Origin: Negativicutes bacterium
GTDB taxonomy: Bacteria > Bacillota_C > Negativicutes > Sporomusales_B > JARLHX01
NCBI GenBank assembly: GCA_031292015.1
Contig: JARLHY010000026.1
Location: 34,064 to 98,063 of the forward strand
Reading direction: 5' to 3'
Length of the DNA: 64,000 nucleotides
In this document: positions 41,445 through 49,879 of the stretch, piece by piece
Layout: every line of letters begins with the position of its first letter
How positions within the stretch are numbered: position 1 is the stretch's first letter
Notes under the pieces: model-generated
Told to the model about the DNA's origin: nothing
Database searches by the model: none
What the model saw: only the letters and a program-made list of their open reading frames with translations
Program-made: the position numbers and the translations under genes

Positions 41445-42947
41445 ATGTTGCGCCAAGGAATAGCCCGGAAAGCCTACCTGGTTGTTACCGCCCTTGTCAC
41501 CGTTCTGACGGTCATCATCGGCTACTGGTATGTCGAAGCCCAGCGGGAACTGCTGAAAGCCAATGTCCAGCGGGACATCGTTCTGGTTGCAGCCGAGCTG
41601 CAGCAGAAATTTGACAATAAAACGTTTCACGATAAAGTGACCGAACTGCTGGCCCTGCCGGTAAACGAGGACGAAATGGCGGTGTTGCTGAACCGTTGGC
41701 TTCAACCGATCCTCATGGAAGTTTCCCGGCATCATCCGGATTACAGCATGGGAATTTATTCGCGCCAGATCGACAGGATTGTAGCGGTGGGTCCTGTTTT
41801 TTCCTATGCCTCGCTGGTCCAGATAGCCCGGCCCGAGTCCCTGAGAGTCTATGACACCGCGGCGCCGGAGTTCGGCGAATTTGAAAAGGACGCAGGTCAA
41901 CAGGAAAGAAACGTTTTGACCATTGCCTATCCTATTGTCTACGGCGGCCGAGTGATCGGTCATACCTGGGCCAGCCAGAAAACAGAAGACATCGACAGCA
42001 TCATGAAGCTGACCATAGCCAAGATGATCGGGGCTGTTGTCGGCTTATGGCTTGCTGCCATGTTGTGCCTGAAGCTTCTCTTCGCCCGGCTGCAACGGGT
42101 GCTGGTCAGGATGGCGCAGCAGATCAGAACACAGGATGACAGCCGCGAGGCCCTTGCGGATCTGCCGGAGCTGCTGCCGGTCTTTGAAACCATCATCGAG
42201 CTGAGAGAAGACCTCAAGCAGGAGCATCTGGAAAAGAACAGGATCAATCGGGAGATCGCCAGACTGGACCGCCTGAATCTGATCGGCGAGATGGCCGCAG
42301 GCGTGGCCCATGAAATCCGCAACCCGATGACGGTTATCATGGGATTCGTCCAGAAGATAAGCCTGAAATCCTCGGGCCCCACCAGGGACCAGCTGGATAT
42401 TGTCATGACCGAACTTCGGCGGGTCAGCACCATGGTCGCCGACTTCCTCAGCCTGGCCAGGAACAAGCGGGTGGAGAAGGAGCGCTGCGACCTCAACCGG
42501 CTTATCCGGTCGGTACATCCCTTCATTTACGAAGACTGCGTCAAGGGAGCAATTACCCTCGAGCTGCAGCTGGCGGACAACCTGCCGCCGCTGTTCGTCG
42601 ACGAACAGGAAATCAAGCAACTGATCCTGAACCTCTGCCGCAACGCCATTGAAGCGATAAGCGGCCAGGGGCGAATCTTGATTGCGACAAGCCATTACCA
42701 GGACCATGTCCGGCTGGTGATTTCCGACAGCGGCAGCGGGATCGCCGCCGACAAGCTGGACAAAGTATTCGACCCCTTCTACACCACCAAAGCGGAAGGA
42801 ACGGGGCTCGGGCTTTCGATCTGCAAGAGCATCGTCGACAGGCACGGCGGGGAACTGCTGGTAGAATCGAAGGAAGCCAGGGGGACGATTTTTAGCGTCA
42901 GATTGCCCAAGATGACCGACGCGGACCATTGTGCTCAGACCGGCTAA
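41445..42947 (+). CDS. Orphan sensor histidine kinase, sporulation-kinase-like
   Basis: The 500-residue protein has a transmembrane helix (about 10-30), an extracytoplasmic sensor domain (about 31-185), a second helix (about 187-212), a linker coil, then HisKA with phospho-His in GEMAAGVAHEIRNPMT (about 289) and HATPase_c with N box LNLCRNAIEAI, G1 SDSGSGIA and G2 GTGLGLSICKSI. No response regulator is adjacent. Orphan kinases of this layout often feed Spo0A in spore formers; that link is inferred. A TATAAT lies at 41400-41405. Confidence 0.9.
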   Translation: MLRQGIARKAYLVVTALVTVLTVIIGYWYVEAQRELLKANVQRDIVLVAAELQQKFDNKTFHDKVTELLALPVNEDEMAVLLNRWLQPILMEVSRHHPDYSMGIYSRQIDRIVAVGPVFSYASLVQIARPESLRVYDTAAPEFGEFEKDAGQQERNVLTIAYPIVYGGRVIGHTWASQKTEDIDSIMKLTIAKMIGAVVGLWLAAMLCLKLLFARLQRVLVRMAQQIRTQDDSREALADLPELLPVFETIIELREDLKQEHLEKNRINREIARLDRLNLIGEMAAGVAHEIRNPMTVIMGFVQKISLKSSGPTRDQLDIVMTELRRVSTMVADFLSLARNKRVEKERCDLNRLIRSVHPFIYEDCVKGAITLELQLADNLPPLFVDEQEIKQLILNLCRNAIEAISGQGRILIATSHYQDHVRLVISDSGSGIAADKLDKVFDPFYTTKAEGTGLGLSICKSIVDRHGGELLVESKEARGTIFSVRLPKMTDADHCAQTG

Positions 42948-43027
42948 AGTTAAAAGTGAGCGATGGTTCCGTCCGCCGCGCCGCAGCTATTTTGTATCGA
43001 TGCATAGTAAAATAACAGAATAAGTGC

Positions 43028-43056
43028 TTGTAAGGCATGGACACCCATAGTAGAAT
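43028..43056 (+). promoter_or_regulatory. Promoter of the creatininase-liv operon
   Basis: TTGTAA (43028-43033), 17 bp, TAGAAT (43051-43056). The leader to the start at 43107 is short. Confidence 0.6.
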
Positions 43057-43106
43057 GGATATAGATTTGCCGGTTTGCACTTTTTTCCTTGGAGGGGATA
43101 CATACA

Positions 43107-43874
43107 ATGAGTCGTTGGTTACAGGATAACAGCTGGGACGAACTGGCCGGACTGCGGGATGAGGCCGGTGGCGTAATCATCATTCCTGTCGGCAGCACCG
43201 AGCAGCACGGCAGCCATCTGCCGCTAGGCACCGATACCATGGTGGCGATGATGCTGGCCGAAGATGGGGCCGAGCAGGCCGGAGTCGTGGTCGCTCCGCC
43301 GCTGTGGTTCGGCTGGAGCCCGCATCACATGGTTTTACCCGGGACCATCACCATCCGGCCGGAGATCCTGATCGAAGTGTTGTACGATGTCATTGATTCG
43401 CTGCACAGGCACGGCTTCGCCAAATTCGTCGTGATCAACGGTCACCGCATTGTGAACATCCCCTGGATGCAGCTGGCCGCTGAGCGGGCCCAGCGGTTGC
43501 TCGGAGTCAAGGTGGTACTGTTCGATCCGGCCTATATGTCAAAAACCGTCGTTGCCGCACTGGATTACGGTCCTGTCGGCCATTCCGAAGAAATTGAGAC
43601 TTCCCACATGTTGTACAAGCATCCCGAACTGGTTCAACTGGCCAAAGCGCGGGACAACCCGCCGCCGCGGCATGAACTGTACTCGGTAGACCCGGCCTAT
43701 CCGGGCGACACGCTCTGCTATGTCCCAAGCACGGTAAACGATATGCAACGATCGGTGGATGCCGCCGGGGGAACCACCGGAAGCCCCAGCAAGACCGGGC
43801 GGGACCAGGGACGAATCTATCATGAGCATTTGGTGAAGAACCTGGTTGCCGTGATCCGTCAGCTTCAGGGATAG
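43107..43874 (+). CDS. Creatininase-family amidohydrolase
   Basis: The 255-residue metal hydrolase has the family motif VGSTEQHGSHLPLGTDT (Glu, His and Asp metal ligands, about 29-45), VINGHRIVN (the common form is NGHGGN) and GPVGHSEEIETSHM. Members open creatinine or other cyclic amides, or cut formamides and peptides. The direct link to a liv-type transporter suggests a nitrogen-containing imported substrate. Start ATG 43107 after GGAGGGG. Confidence 0.87.
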   Translation: MSRWLQDNSWDELAGLRDEAGGVIIIPVGSTEQHGSHLPLGTDTMVAMMLAEDGAEQAGVVVAPPLWFGWSPHHMVLPGTITIRPEILIEVLYDVIDSLHRHGFAKFVVINGHRIVNIPWMQLAAERAQRLLGVKVVLFDPAYMSKTVVAALDYGPVGHSEEIETSHMLYKHPELVQLAKARDNPPPRHELYSVDPAYPGDTLCYVPSTVNDMQRSVDAAGGTTGSPSKTGRDQGRIYHEHLVKNLVAVIRQLQG

Positions 43875-43907
43875 TCGCAAAAAAAAGCGGAAAAGGGAGA
43901 GAACGGT

Positions 43908-45068
43908 ATGACAAGAACCAAGTATCCGGTGGCGATTTTTCTGGCGGTGCTGCTGGTGCTGGGAAGCCTTGCGGGGTTGACCGGCTGCGGCACTGCCACC
44001 GGGCAGAAAGTGATAAAAATCGGCGTGGTCGGCCCCGAATCCGGCAGCGCGGCTCAGCTTGGCCAGGGCCAGCGCAAAGCGGTGCAGATGGCGGTGGACG
44101 AAATCAACGCCAAAAAAGGGGCCGGGGACTGGAAGCTCGAAGTCCTTTTTGAGGATGACGAGGGCAACCCGACCAAATCGGCCAGTGCTGCCAACAAGCT
44201 GATTCAGCAGTCTCAGGTCAACGTTATCATCGGCGCCATTCATAGCTCGGCCACCCTTGCCGATATGGTGGTGACCGGAAGGGCCGGTATTCCCCAGATC
44301 ACTGCAGGGTCGACTGGCTCATCCATCACCGAGCAGGGCAACAAGTGGATCTTCCGCACCGCGGTGAACGATGAATTTCAGGCCAACGCCCTGGTGAAAT
44401 ATGCCAAGGATGTACTGGGTCTGACCAAGATCGCCACCCTTACCGCCGCCGACGATTACGGTCAGAGCGGCGCCAAACTGCTGGCCACGGCTGCCGAAAA
44501 GCAAGGGCTGCAGTTGGTGACCAGCCCAACCTACAACAACGGCGACAAGGACTTCAAGCCCCAACTGCTGACCATCAAGGACGGCGGGGCCCAGGCCATC
44601 TTCATGTGGGGTCTGTATACCGAGGCGGCGCTGATTTCCAAGCAGGCCCGCCAGCTCGGCATCAACGCCCAGCTGTTCGGCGCCTCAGGCATGGCTGCCC
44701 AGAAATTGATTGAACTCGGCGGCGACGCTGCCCAGGGCCTTATTCTGACCCAGACGTTCCTGCCAGATTCCGACAGTCCCCAGGTCATGGAATTTGTCGG
44801 CAAGTATAAAGGCAAGTATCAGGAAAGCCCGATTCCCCACGCCGCTCAGGCCTACGACACCGTCTATATCATTGCCGACGCTGTGAAAAGGGCCAACTCG
44901 ACTTCCCCCGACGCCCTGAAGGAAGCCCTGGTCAAAACGGCTGGGCTGAAGCTGGTCACCGGTGAACCGAAGTTTGGCGACCGGGGTGACGATATCGGCA
45001 AATACCTGTTGATCACGGTGATCAAAGGCGATAAATTTGAACTGGTCAAAACCGTTACTGCCAACTAA
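43908..45068 (+). CDS. livK: Branched-chain amino acid-type substrate-binding lipoprotein (system 2)
   Basis: The 386-residue type I periplasmic-binding protein has a lipobox LAGLTGCG (Cys about residue 27) and IKIGVVGPESGSAAQLGQGQRKA at the mature start. It precedes the permease genes. Its ligand is probably distinct from system 1, since both the binding site region and the gene order differ. The substrate of the creatininase is a good candidate. Confidence 0.92.
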   Translation: MTRTKYPVAIFLAVLLVLGSLAGLTGCGTATGQKVIKIGVVGPESGSAAQLGQGQRKAVQMAVDEINAKKGAGDWKLEVLFEDDEGNPTKSASAANKLIQQSQVNVIIGAIHSSATLADMVVTGRAGIPQITAGSTGSSITEQGNKWIFRTAVNDEFQANALVKYAKDVLGLTKIATLTAADDYGQSGAKLLATAAEKQGLQLVTSPTYNNGDKDFKPQLLTIKDGGAQAIFMWGLYTEAALISKQARQLGINAQLFGASGMAAQKLIELGGDAAQGLILTQTFLPDSDSPQVMEFVGKYKGKYQESPIPHAAQAYDTVYIIADAVKRANSTSPDALKEALVKTAGLKLVTGEPKFGDRGDDIGKYLLITVIKGDKFELVKTVTAN

Positions 45069-45167
45069 GCGGCAACTAACGCCGGTTCCTGTCAAGCAAG
45101 AGGAATCGGCGTTGTTTTTAGTCCGGCCGGGTTTCGCCAACAGCCGATTCGTGGAGGAAGTGATAGC

Positions 45168-46037
45168 ATGCAGTATCTGCTCAACGGTCTGCCCATCGGC
45201 GCCATCTACGCGCTGGTTGCCCTGAGCTACAGTCTTATCTACACAACATCCGGCGTGCTGAACTGGTCCCAGGGCGACATGGTGATGCTGGGAGCCTACA
45301 TCGGCTTTGCCTTGTTCCAGATGTGGCATATCGGATTTTCTGCCGGCCTGCTTGCTTCCATGCTGGTGGTCGGCGTCATCGGCGTCATCGTTCAGTACTG
45401 CATCCTGCGGCCTTTGCGGGAAAGGCAGGCTCCGCCGATCAACGTCGTTATCGCCACCTTGGGGGTGGCCATCGTTTCCCGCAACATCGCTCTGGCCATC
45501 TGGGGCCCCGAGGCCCAGATCTACCCCTCGCCGGTCAGCGCCGCCCCTCTGGCCCTCGGGGTGCTGAGCATAACGCCGCAGGACCTGTTGATCGTTATTA
45601 CGGCCATCGGGCTGATGCTTATTCTTCAGTATCTCCTCAAGAAGACCAAAGAGGGAAAGGCCTTGAGGGCGGTGGCCCAGGACCGTTATGCCGCCGTGCT
45701 GATGGGCGTTGACACCGGCAAAAGCGACGGCGTGGCGTTCGCCGCCAGTGCCGCCCTGGGCGCCGCCGCGGGGATTCTCGTCGCGCCGGTCTTCTTTGTC
45801 ACCTTCAATATGGGGGCCGGCATCGGCCTCAAGGGGTTTGTGGCTGCGGTGATCGGCGGTCTCGGCAACATTCCGGGGGCGATCGCCGGCGGCTTCTTTC
45901 TCGGCGTAGTCGAATCACTGGCCGGCGGCCAGATCAGTTCCGGCTACCGCGACGCCATTACTTTCGCTCTTCTGATCCTGGTCCTGTGGCTGAGACCGTC
46001 GGGCCTGTTCCTGCGCAAATCGCGGCAAAAAGTTTGA
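45168..46037 (+). CDS. livH: Branched-chain amino acid-type ABC permease LivH (system 2)
   Basis: The 289-residue permease begins MQYLLNGLPIGAIYALVALSYS and contains GVLNWSQGDMVMLGAYIG and FVAAVIGGLGNIPGAIAGGF, as in LivH. ATG 45168 has GGAGG upstream, a normal start unlike the system 1 paralog. Confidence 0.94.
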   Translation: MQYLLNGLPIGAIYALVALSYSLIYTTSGVLNWSQGDMVMLGAYIGFALFQMWHIGFSAGLLASMLVVGVIGVIVQYCILRPLRERQAPPINVVIATLGVAIVSRNIALAIWGPEAQIYPSPVSAAPLALGVLSITPQDLLIVITAIGLMLILQYLLKKTKEGKALRAVAQDRYAAVLMGVDTGKSDGVAFAASAALGAAAGILVAPVFFVTFNMGAGIGLKGFVAAVIGGLGNIPGAIAGGFFLGVVESLAGGQISSGYRDAITFALLILVLWLRPSGLFLRKSRQKV

Positions 46038-46052
46038 CACGGCGGTGGAGAA

Positions 46053-47045
46053 ATGGCAACTAATAACCTCACCAACAAGCGCTCCCTGGCAATCCTGGCC
46101 CTCGTGACGGCAGTGATTCCCCTGGCGATAAACAACAACTATATTCTTCATGTCGTCAACCTGGCAGGGATCTATACCCTGATCACCATCGGCCTCAATC
46201 TCCTGTCCGGCTATACCGGCCAGGTGTCCATGGGGCACGCCGGCTTCTTCGCCGTAGGCACCTATGTTTCCGCCCTGCTGGCGATTTCGGGCGGGATGCC
46301 TTTCTGGGCCGCCTCGATAGTGGCTCTGGCCGCGACCGGGTTCTGCGGGGCGATCATCGCCATTCCGGCCATGCGGCTGTCCGGCCCTTACCTGGTGCTG
46401 GCCACAGTAGGGTTCGGCGAGATCGTCAGGCTGATCATTCTCAACTGGACTCCGGTGACCAAGGGTGCGGCGGGACTTACCGGAATACCGCTGCCGAGTT
46501 TCCTGGGTGTGCGGATTTCCTCCGAGCAGCAGTTTTATTACCTGATTTTTATTGTCGTGGCCCTCGGGACCTATATTGCCTATCGCCTGGCCAACTCCAA
46601 GGTGGGGCGGACTTTTGCCGCCATCCGCGAGGACGAACTGGCGGCCGAGACGATGGGAGTGCCTGTCAACCGTTATAAAGTCGCCGCCTTTGTCATCAGC
46701 GCCGTTTACGCCGGCATGGCCGGGGCGCTGTACGGCGCTTTTTCGGGAGTGGCCAGCCCCGACAATTTCACCTTTGACGATTCGGTGGCCTTTCTTTGCA
46801 TGTCAGTCATCGGCGGCAACCGCACCATCGCCGGAGCGATCATCGGCACCTTCATGCTGACAGGCCTGTCGGAGATCCTCCGGGCGCTCCAGGCTTACCG
46901 GCTGGTGATCTACGGCGGCATCCTGATTTTCACTGTCATCTATATGCCCCAGGGACTCGCCGGCATCATGGCCGGCGGCAACAAATGGCTGGCCGGGCGC
47001 CTGGCGACACGAAGCCTGTGGGGTAAGGGAGGCGGCGATAAATGA
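46053..47045 (+). CDS. livM: Branched-chain amino acid-type ABC permease LivM (system 2)
   Basis: The 330-residue permease carries LNLLSGYTGQVSMGHAGFFAVGTYV and MSVIGGNRTIAGAIIGTF. It follows livH by 15 bp and overlaps livG by 4 bp. Confidence 0.94.
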   Translation: MATNNLTNKRSLAILALVTAVIPLAINNNYILHVVNLAGIYTLITIGLNLLSGYTGQVSMGHAGFFAVGTYVSALLAISGGMPFWAASIVALAATGFCGAIIAIPAMRLSGPYLVLATVGFGEIVRLIILNWTPVTKGAAGLTGIPLPSFLGVRISSEQQFYYLIFIVVALGTYIAYRLANSKVGRTFAAIREDELAAETMGVPVNRYKVAAFVISAVYAGMAGALYGAFSGVASPDNFTFDDSVAFLCMSVIGGNRTIAGAIIGTFMLTGLSEILRALQAYRLVIYGGILIFTVIYMPQGLAGIMAGGNKWLAGRLATRSLWGKGGGDK

Positions 47046-47836
47046 TGGACCAAGACAGCTGCATGCTCGATATTCAGGCTATTTCCAAAAGCTTCGGCGG
47101 ACTGCAGGCCCTGGAGGGCGTCTCGGTTCAGGTTGCCCCCGGCACCATTCACGGCATCATCGGTCCAAACGGCGCCGGCAAAACGACGCTGTTCAACATC
47201 ATTACCGGCCTCATCGGCCCGGACAAAGGGCGGGTCGCCATCCAGGGAACCACGGTGCCCTTCGAGCGGCCGGACAAACTGGTGCCCCTGGGCATCGCCA
47301 GAACATTTCAGAACATTCGCCTGTTCAAGAGTCTGTCGGTGTTGGAGAATGTTCTGGTCGGCCAGCATGTACACACCCCCACCCCGATTTTTTCGATCAT
47401 CGTCAACGGACCGACCTCCAGACACTGGGAGAAGGTGGCCCAAGAGGAGTCCAGGGCCGCCCTGCGCTTCGTCGGCCTGGAAGACAAAGCCGGCGAAATC
47501 GTGAAAAACCTGTCTTACGGTCAGCAGCGGCTGGTGGAATTTGCCCGGGCCCTTGCCGCCAAACCGAAGGTGCTGCTGCTGGATGAGCCGGCCGCAGGCA
47601 TGAATCCCACCGAGAAAACCCACCTGGTCAAAATTGTCGCCGCCCTCAAAGCCCAAGGCTACACTGTCATCCTGATCGAGCACGACATGAAACTGGTGAT
47701 GAATATCTGCAGCACCATCACCGTGCTGGACCATGGGAAAAAGATCGCCGAAGGTCCGCCTGAACATGTCCGCAAACATCCTGACGTCATCAGCGCTTAC
47801 TTAGGAAGAGGGGAACACGGCCATGCTGGAAGTTGA
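47042..47836 (+). CDS. livG: ABC transporter ATPase LivG (system 2)
   Basis: The 264-residue ATPase has Walker A IIGPNGAGKTTLFNII, ARTFQNIRLFKSLSVLENVLVG, signature NLSYGQQRLVEFARAL, Walker B LLLLDEPAAGMN and IEHDMKLV. It overlaps livM (4 bp) and livF (14 bp). Confidence 0.95.
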   Translation: MMDQDSCMLDIQAISKSFGGLQALEGVSVQVAPGTIHGIIGPNGAGKTTLFNIITGLIGPDKGRVAIQGTTVPFERPDKLVPLGIARTFQNIRLFKSLSVLENVLVGQHVHTPTPIFSIIVNGPTSRHWEKVAQEESRAALRFVGLEDKAGEIVKNLSYGQQRLVEFARALAAKPKVLLLDEPAAGMNPTEKTHLVKIVAALKAQGYTVILIEHDMKLVMNICSTITVLDHGKKIAEGPPEHVRKHPDVISAYLGRGEHGHAGS

Positions 47837-48527
47837 AACCATCAGTGCTAGCTACGGAGCTACCGAGGTGCTTCACGGCTTGTCCTTTACCGCCCTGCCC
47901 GGCCAGATCACCAGCCTGATCGGCACCAACGGCGCCGGCAAGACGACGACCCTGAACAGCATCATCGGCGTCGTGCGGCCCACCGCCGGCAGGATCCTCT
48001 GGCAGGGGCGGGAGATCACCCGGCTGCGGACGCCGGAAATCATCCGGCTGGGACTTTCGCTCATTCCCGAGGGCCGGCACGTTTTTCCCCAAATGACGGT
48101 GGCCGAGAACCTGGAGATGGGAGCCTACACCCGCAAAGACAAACCGGGAATCCGCCGCGATTTCGAGTGGGTGTTCCAGCTTTTTCCCAAGCTGCAGACC
48201 CGGCTCGGTCAGTTGGCCGGCACCTTGTCCGGCGGCGAGCAGCAGATGCTGGCTGTCGGCAGGGCACTGATGGCCGACCCGGACCTGATTCTCATGGACG
48301 AGCCGTCGATGGGGCTGGCGCCGGTGGTCGTCGAGGAAGTATTCAAGGTAATCGGGGAAATCAGCGCCCGGGGCAAGACCATTTTGCTGGTGGAGCAGAA
48401 TGCCGCCCTCGCCCTGGGTATTGCCCATCAGGCCTATGTCATCGAGCTGGGGCGAGTGGTGCTGGCCGGGTCCGGCAACAGCCTGCTCCACAATCCCGAA
48501 GTCGAGAAAGCCTACCTCGGGCTGTAG
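47823..48527 (+). CDS. livF: ABC transporter ATPase LivF (system 2)
   Basis: The 234-residue ATPase has Walker A LIGTNGAGKTTTLNSI, LIPEGRHVFPQMTVAENLEMGAY, LSGGEQQMLAVGRALM and LILMDEPSMGLAP. ATG 47823 after AGAGGGG. Last gene of the operon. Confidence 0.95.
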   Translation: MLEVETISASYGATEVLHGLSFTALPGQITSLIGTNGAGKTTTLNSIIGVVRPTAGRILWQGREITRLRTPEIIRLGLSLIPEGRHVFPQMTVAENLEMGAYTRKDKPGIRRDFEWVFQLFPKLQTRLGQLAGTLSGGEQQMLAVGRALMADPDLILMDEPSMGLAPVVVEEVFKVIGEISARGKTILLVEQNAALALGIAHQAYVIELGRVVLAGSGNSLLHNPEVEKAYLGL

Positions 48528-48554
48528 CGAAAACGAGCTATGTTTGAAAATCAA

Positions 48555-48709
48555 CGAAAGGCCGTAAGGGTGTCCGGCGGCGTTGCCGGTTTTAGCCTTG
48601 CGGCGCCTTCCTCTGGAACTTCGTCCGCCCGGCACCTTTGCAGCTTCTGCTATATCGATTAACTTGAGAAGCCATTGAAAGCTTTCAGGATGATCCTGGG
48701 AGCTTTTTT
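48555..48709 (+). terminator. Structured 3' region and terminator of the second liv operon
   Basis: A long interrupted stem runs from AAGGCCG (48557) to CGGCGCCTT (48608) with an inner CCGGC/GCCGG hairpin. A clear terminator, AAAGCTTTCAGGAT / ATCCTGGGAGCTTTTTT, follows at 48678-48709. The rest of the 48528-48823 gap shows no gene. Confidence 0.7.
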
Positions 48710-48823
48710 ATTGAAAGCCGGGTCGGCCAAGCGGCTGGCAAATATCGTTAGCGCCGCATTGGCGTGAAGGAAGGTCAACCGGGGCAGATTAACAGATAAC
48801 AACACCGGAAGGAGCGCCGCCAA

Positions 48824-49774
48824 GTGCAAATACGTTTCGGTTATGTTGCGATAGCCTTAGCCGTCCCCGAAGGATCGCCCAACAAGACCACCAGTGTAAA
48901 AGCCGCGGAGAAGCTGGCTCCCGGCGACCGGATAAGCCGGCTGAGCCGCCTTATGAACGAAAATCTGGCAACAAGCCTGCGCATCCTTCGTTACAATTCG
49001 GCCCACCAGATTCACCTGTACCGGTTTACCTCCAAGCTTGTGCCCCTGGCCACTCATCCCATTGCCGCAGGCTGGGATTACATCGCCGCCGGCGGAGACC
49101 TGTGGCAGGAAATCGGCGAGTATATCCGTCTCCACGGCATGAGGGTCAGTGCCCACCCGGACCATTATACCCTGCTCAACAGCCCAAAAGCCGAGGTTCT
49201 TGCCGCCTCCATAAAAGACCTGGACTATCATGCCCGGATCTTCGAGGCGATGGGCCTGGCGCCGTATCCCTCGCTGGTTTTGCATGTAGGCGGGCAATAT
49301 AAAGAAAAAGAAACGGCTCTGCAGCGGTTTTCCCAGCAGTTCGCTTCCCTGCCGGAGCGTCTCCGGCTGAGGCTTATGATCGAGAACGACGACAAGATCT
49401 TTACCGCGGCCCAGGTGCTCCGGTTGTGCGAACAACTGGGTTGCCCGATGGTCCTGGATGTTCACCACCACCGCTGCAACAACGAAGGCGAAAGCCTGGC
49501 CGACCTTTGGCCGCGAATCGCCGCCACTTGGCCGGGCGGCATACCCAAGATTCATGTTTCCAGCCCGAAAAGCGCTCAGGATATCCGGGCTCACGCCGAT
49601 ACTGTGGCCGTGGAGGATATTCTGCCATTTGTGCGTCAGGCGGGCGAACTTGGTCGGGATTTCGATATCATGGTGGAGGCAAAACAAAAGGACGCTGCCA
49701 TGTTCCAGCTAGTGGAAGACTTAGCGGCGCAGCCCGGCATAAGGCAGCTGGAGCAGGCTGCGCTTGAACTGTAA
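48824..49774 (+). CDS. uvsE: UV damage endonuclease UvsE
   Basis: The 316-residue TIM-barrel enzyme nicks DNA 5' to UV lesions. Family motifs are IRFGYVAIAL at the start, RYNSAHQIHLYRFTSKLVPLATHP, RVSAHPDHYTLLNSP, LVLHVGG, LMIENDD and VLDVHHHRCN, supplying the Glu/His/Asp metal ligands. GTG 48824 with GGAAGGAG upstream. UvsE is common in spore formers. It stands alone; the gene after it is unrelated. Confidence 0.94.
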   Translation: MQIRFGYVAIALAVPEGSPNKTTSVKAAEKLAPGDRISRLSRLMNENLATSLRILRYNSAHQIHLYRFTSKLVPLATHPIAAGWDYIAAGGDLWQEIGEYIRLHGMRVSAHPDHYTLLNSPKAEVLAASIKDLDYHARIFEAMGLAPYPSLVLHVGGQYKEKETALQRFSQQFASLPERLRLRLMIENDDKIFTAAQVLRLCEQLGCPMVLDVHHHRCNNEGESLADLWPRIAATWPGGIPKIHVSSPKSAQDIRAHADTVAVEDILPFVRQAGELGRDFDIMVEAKQKDAAMFQLVEDLAAQPGIRQLEQAALEL

Positions 49775-49879
49775 TAAAAAAAAGGAAAAAAATGGAATTT
49801 AATTGAATATATAAAAGTTAGCCGGCAAAGGGCGATGAGCCGGAACTGTTTCAAGCAGGCTGGGGAGGGGCGGTCTTTC

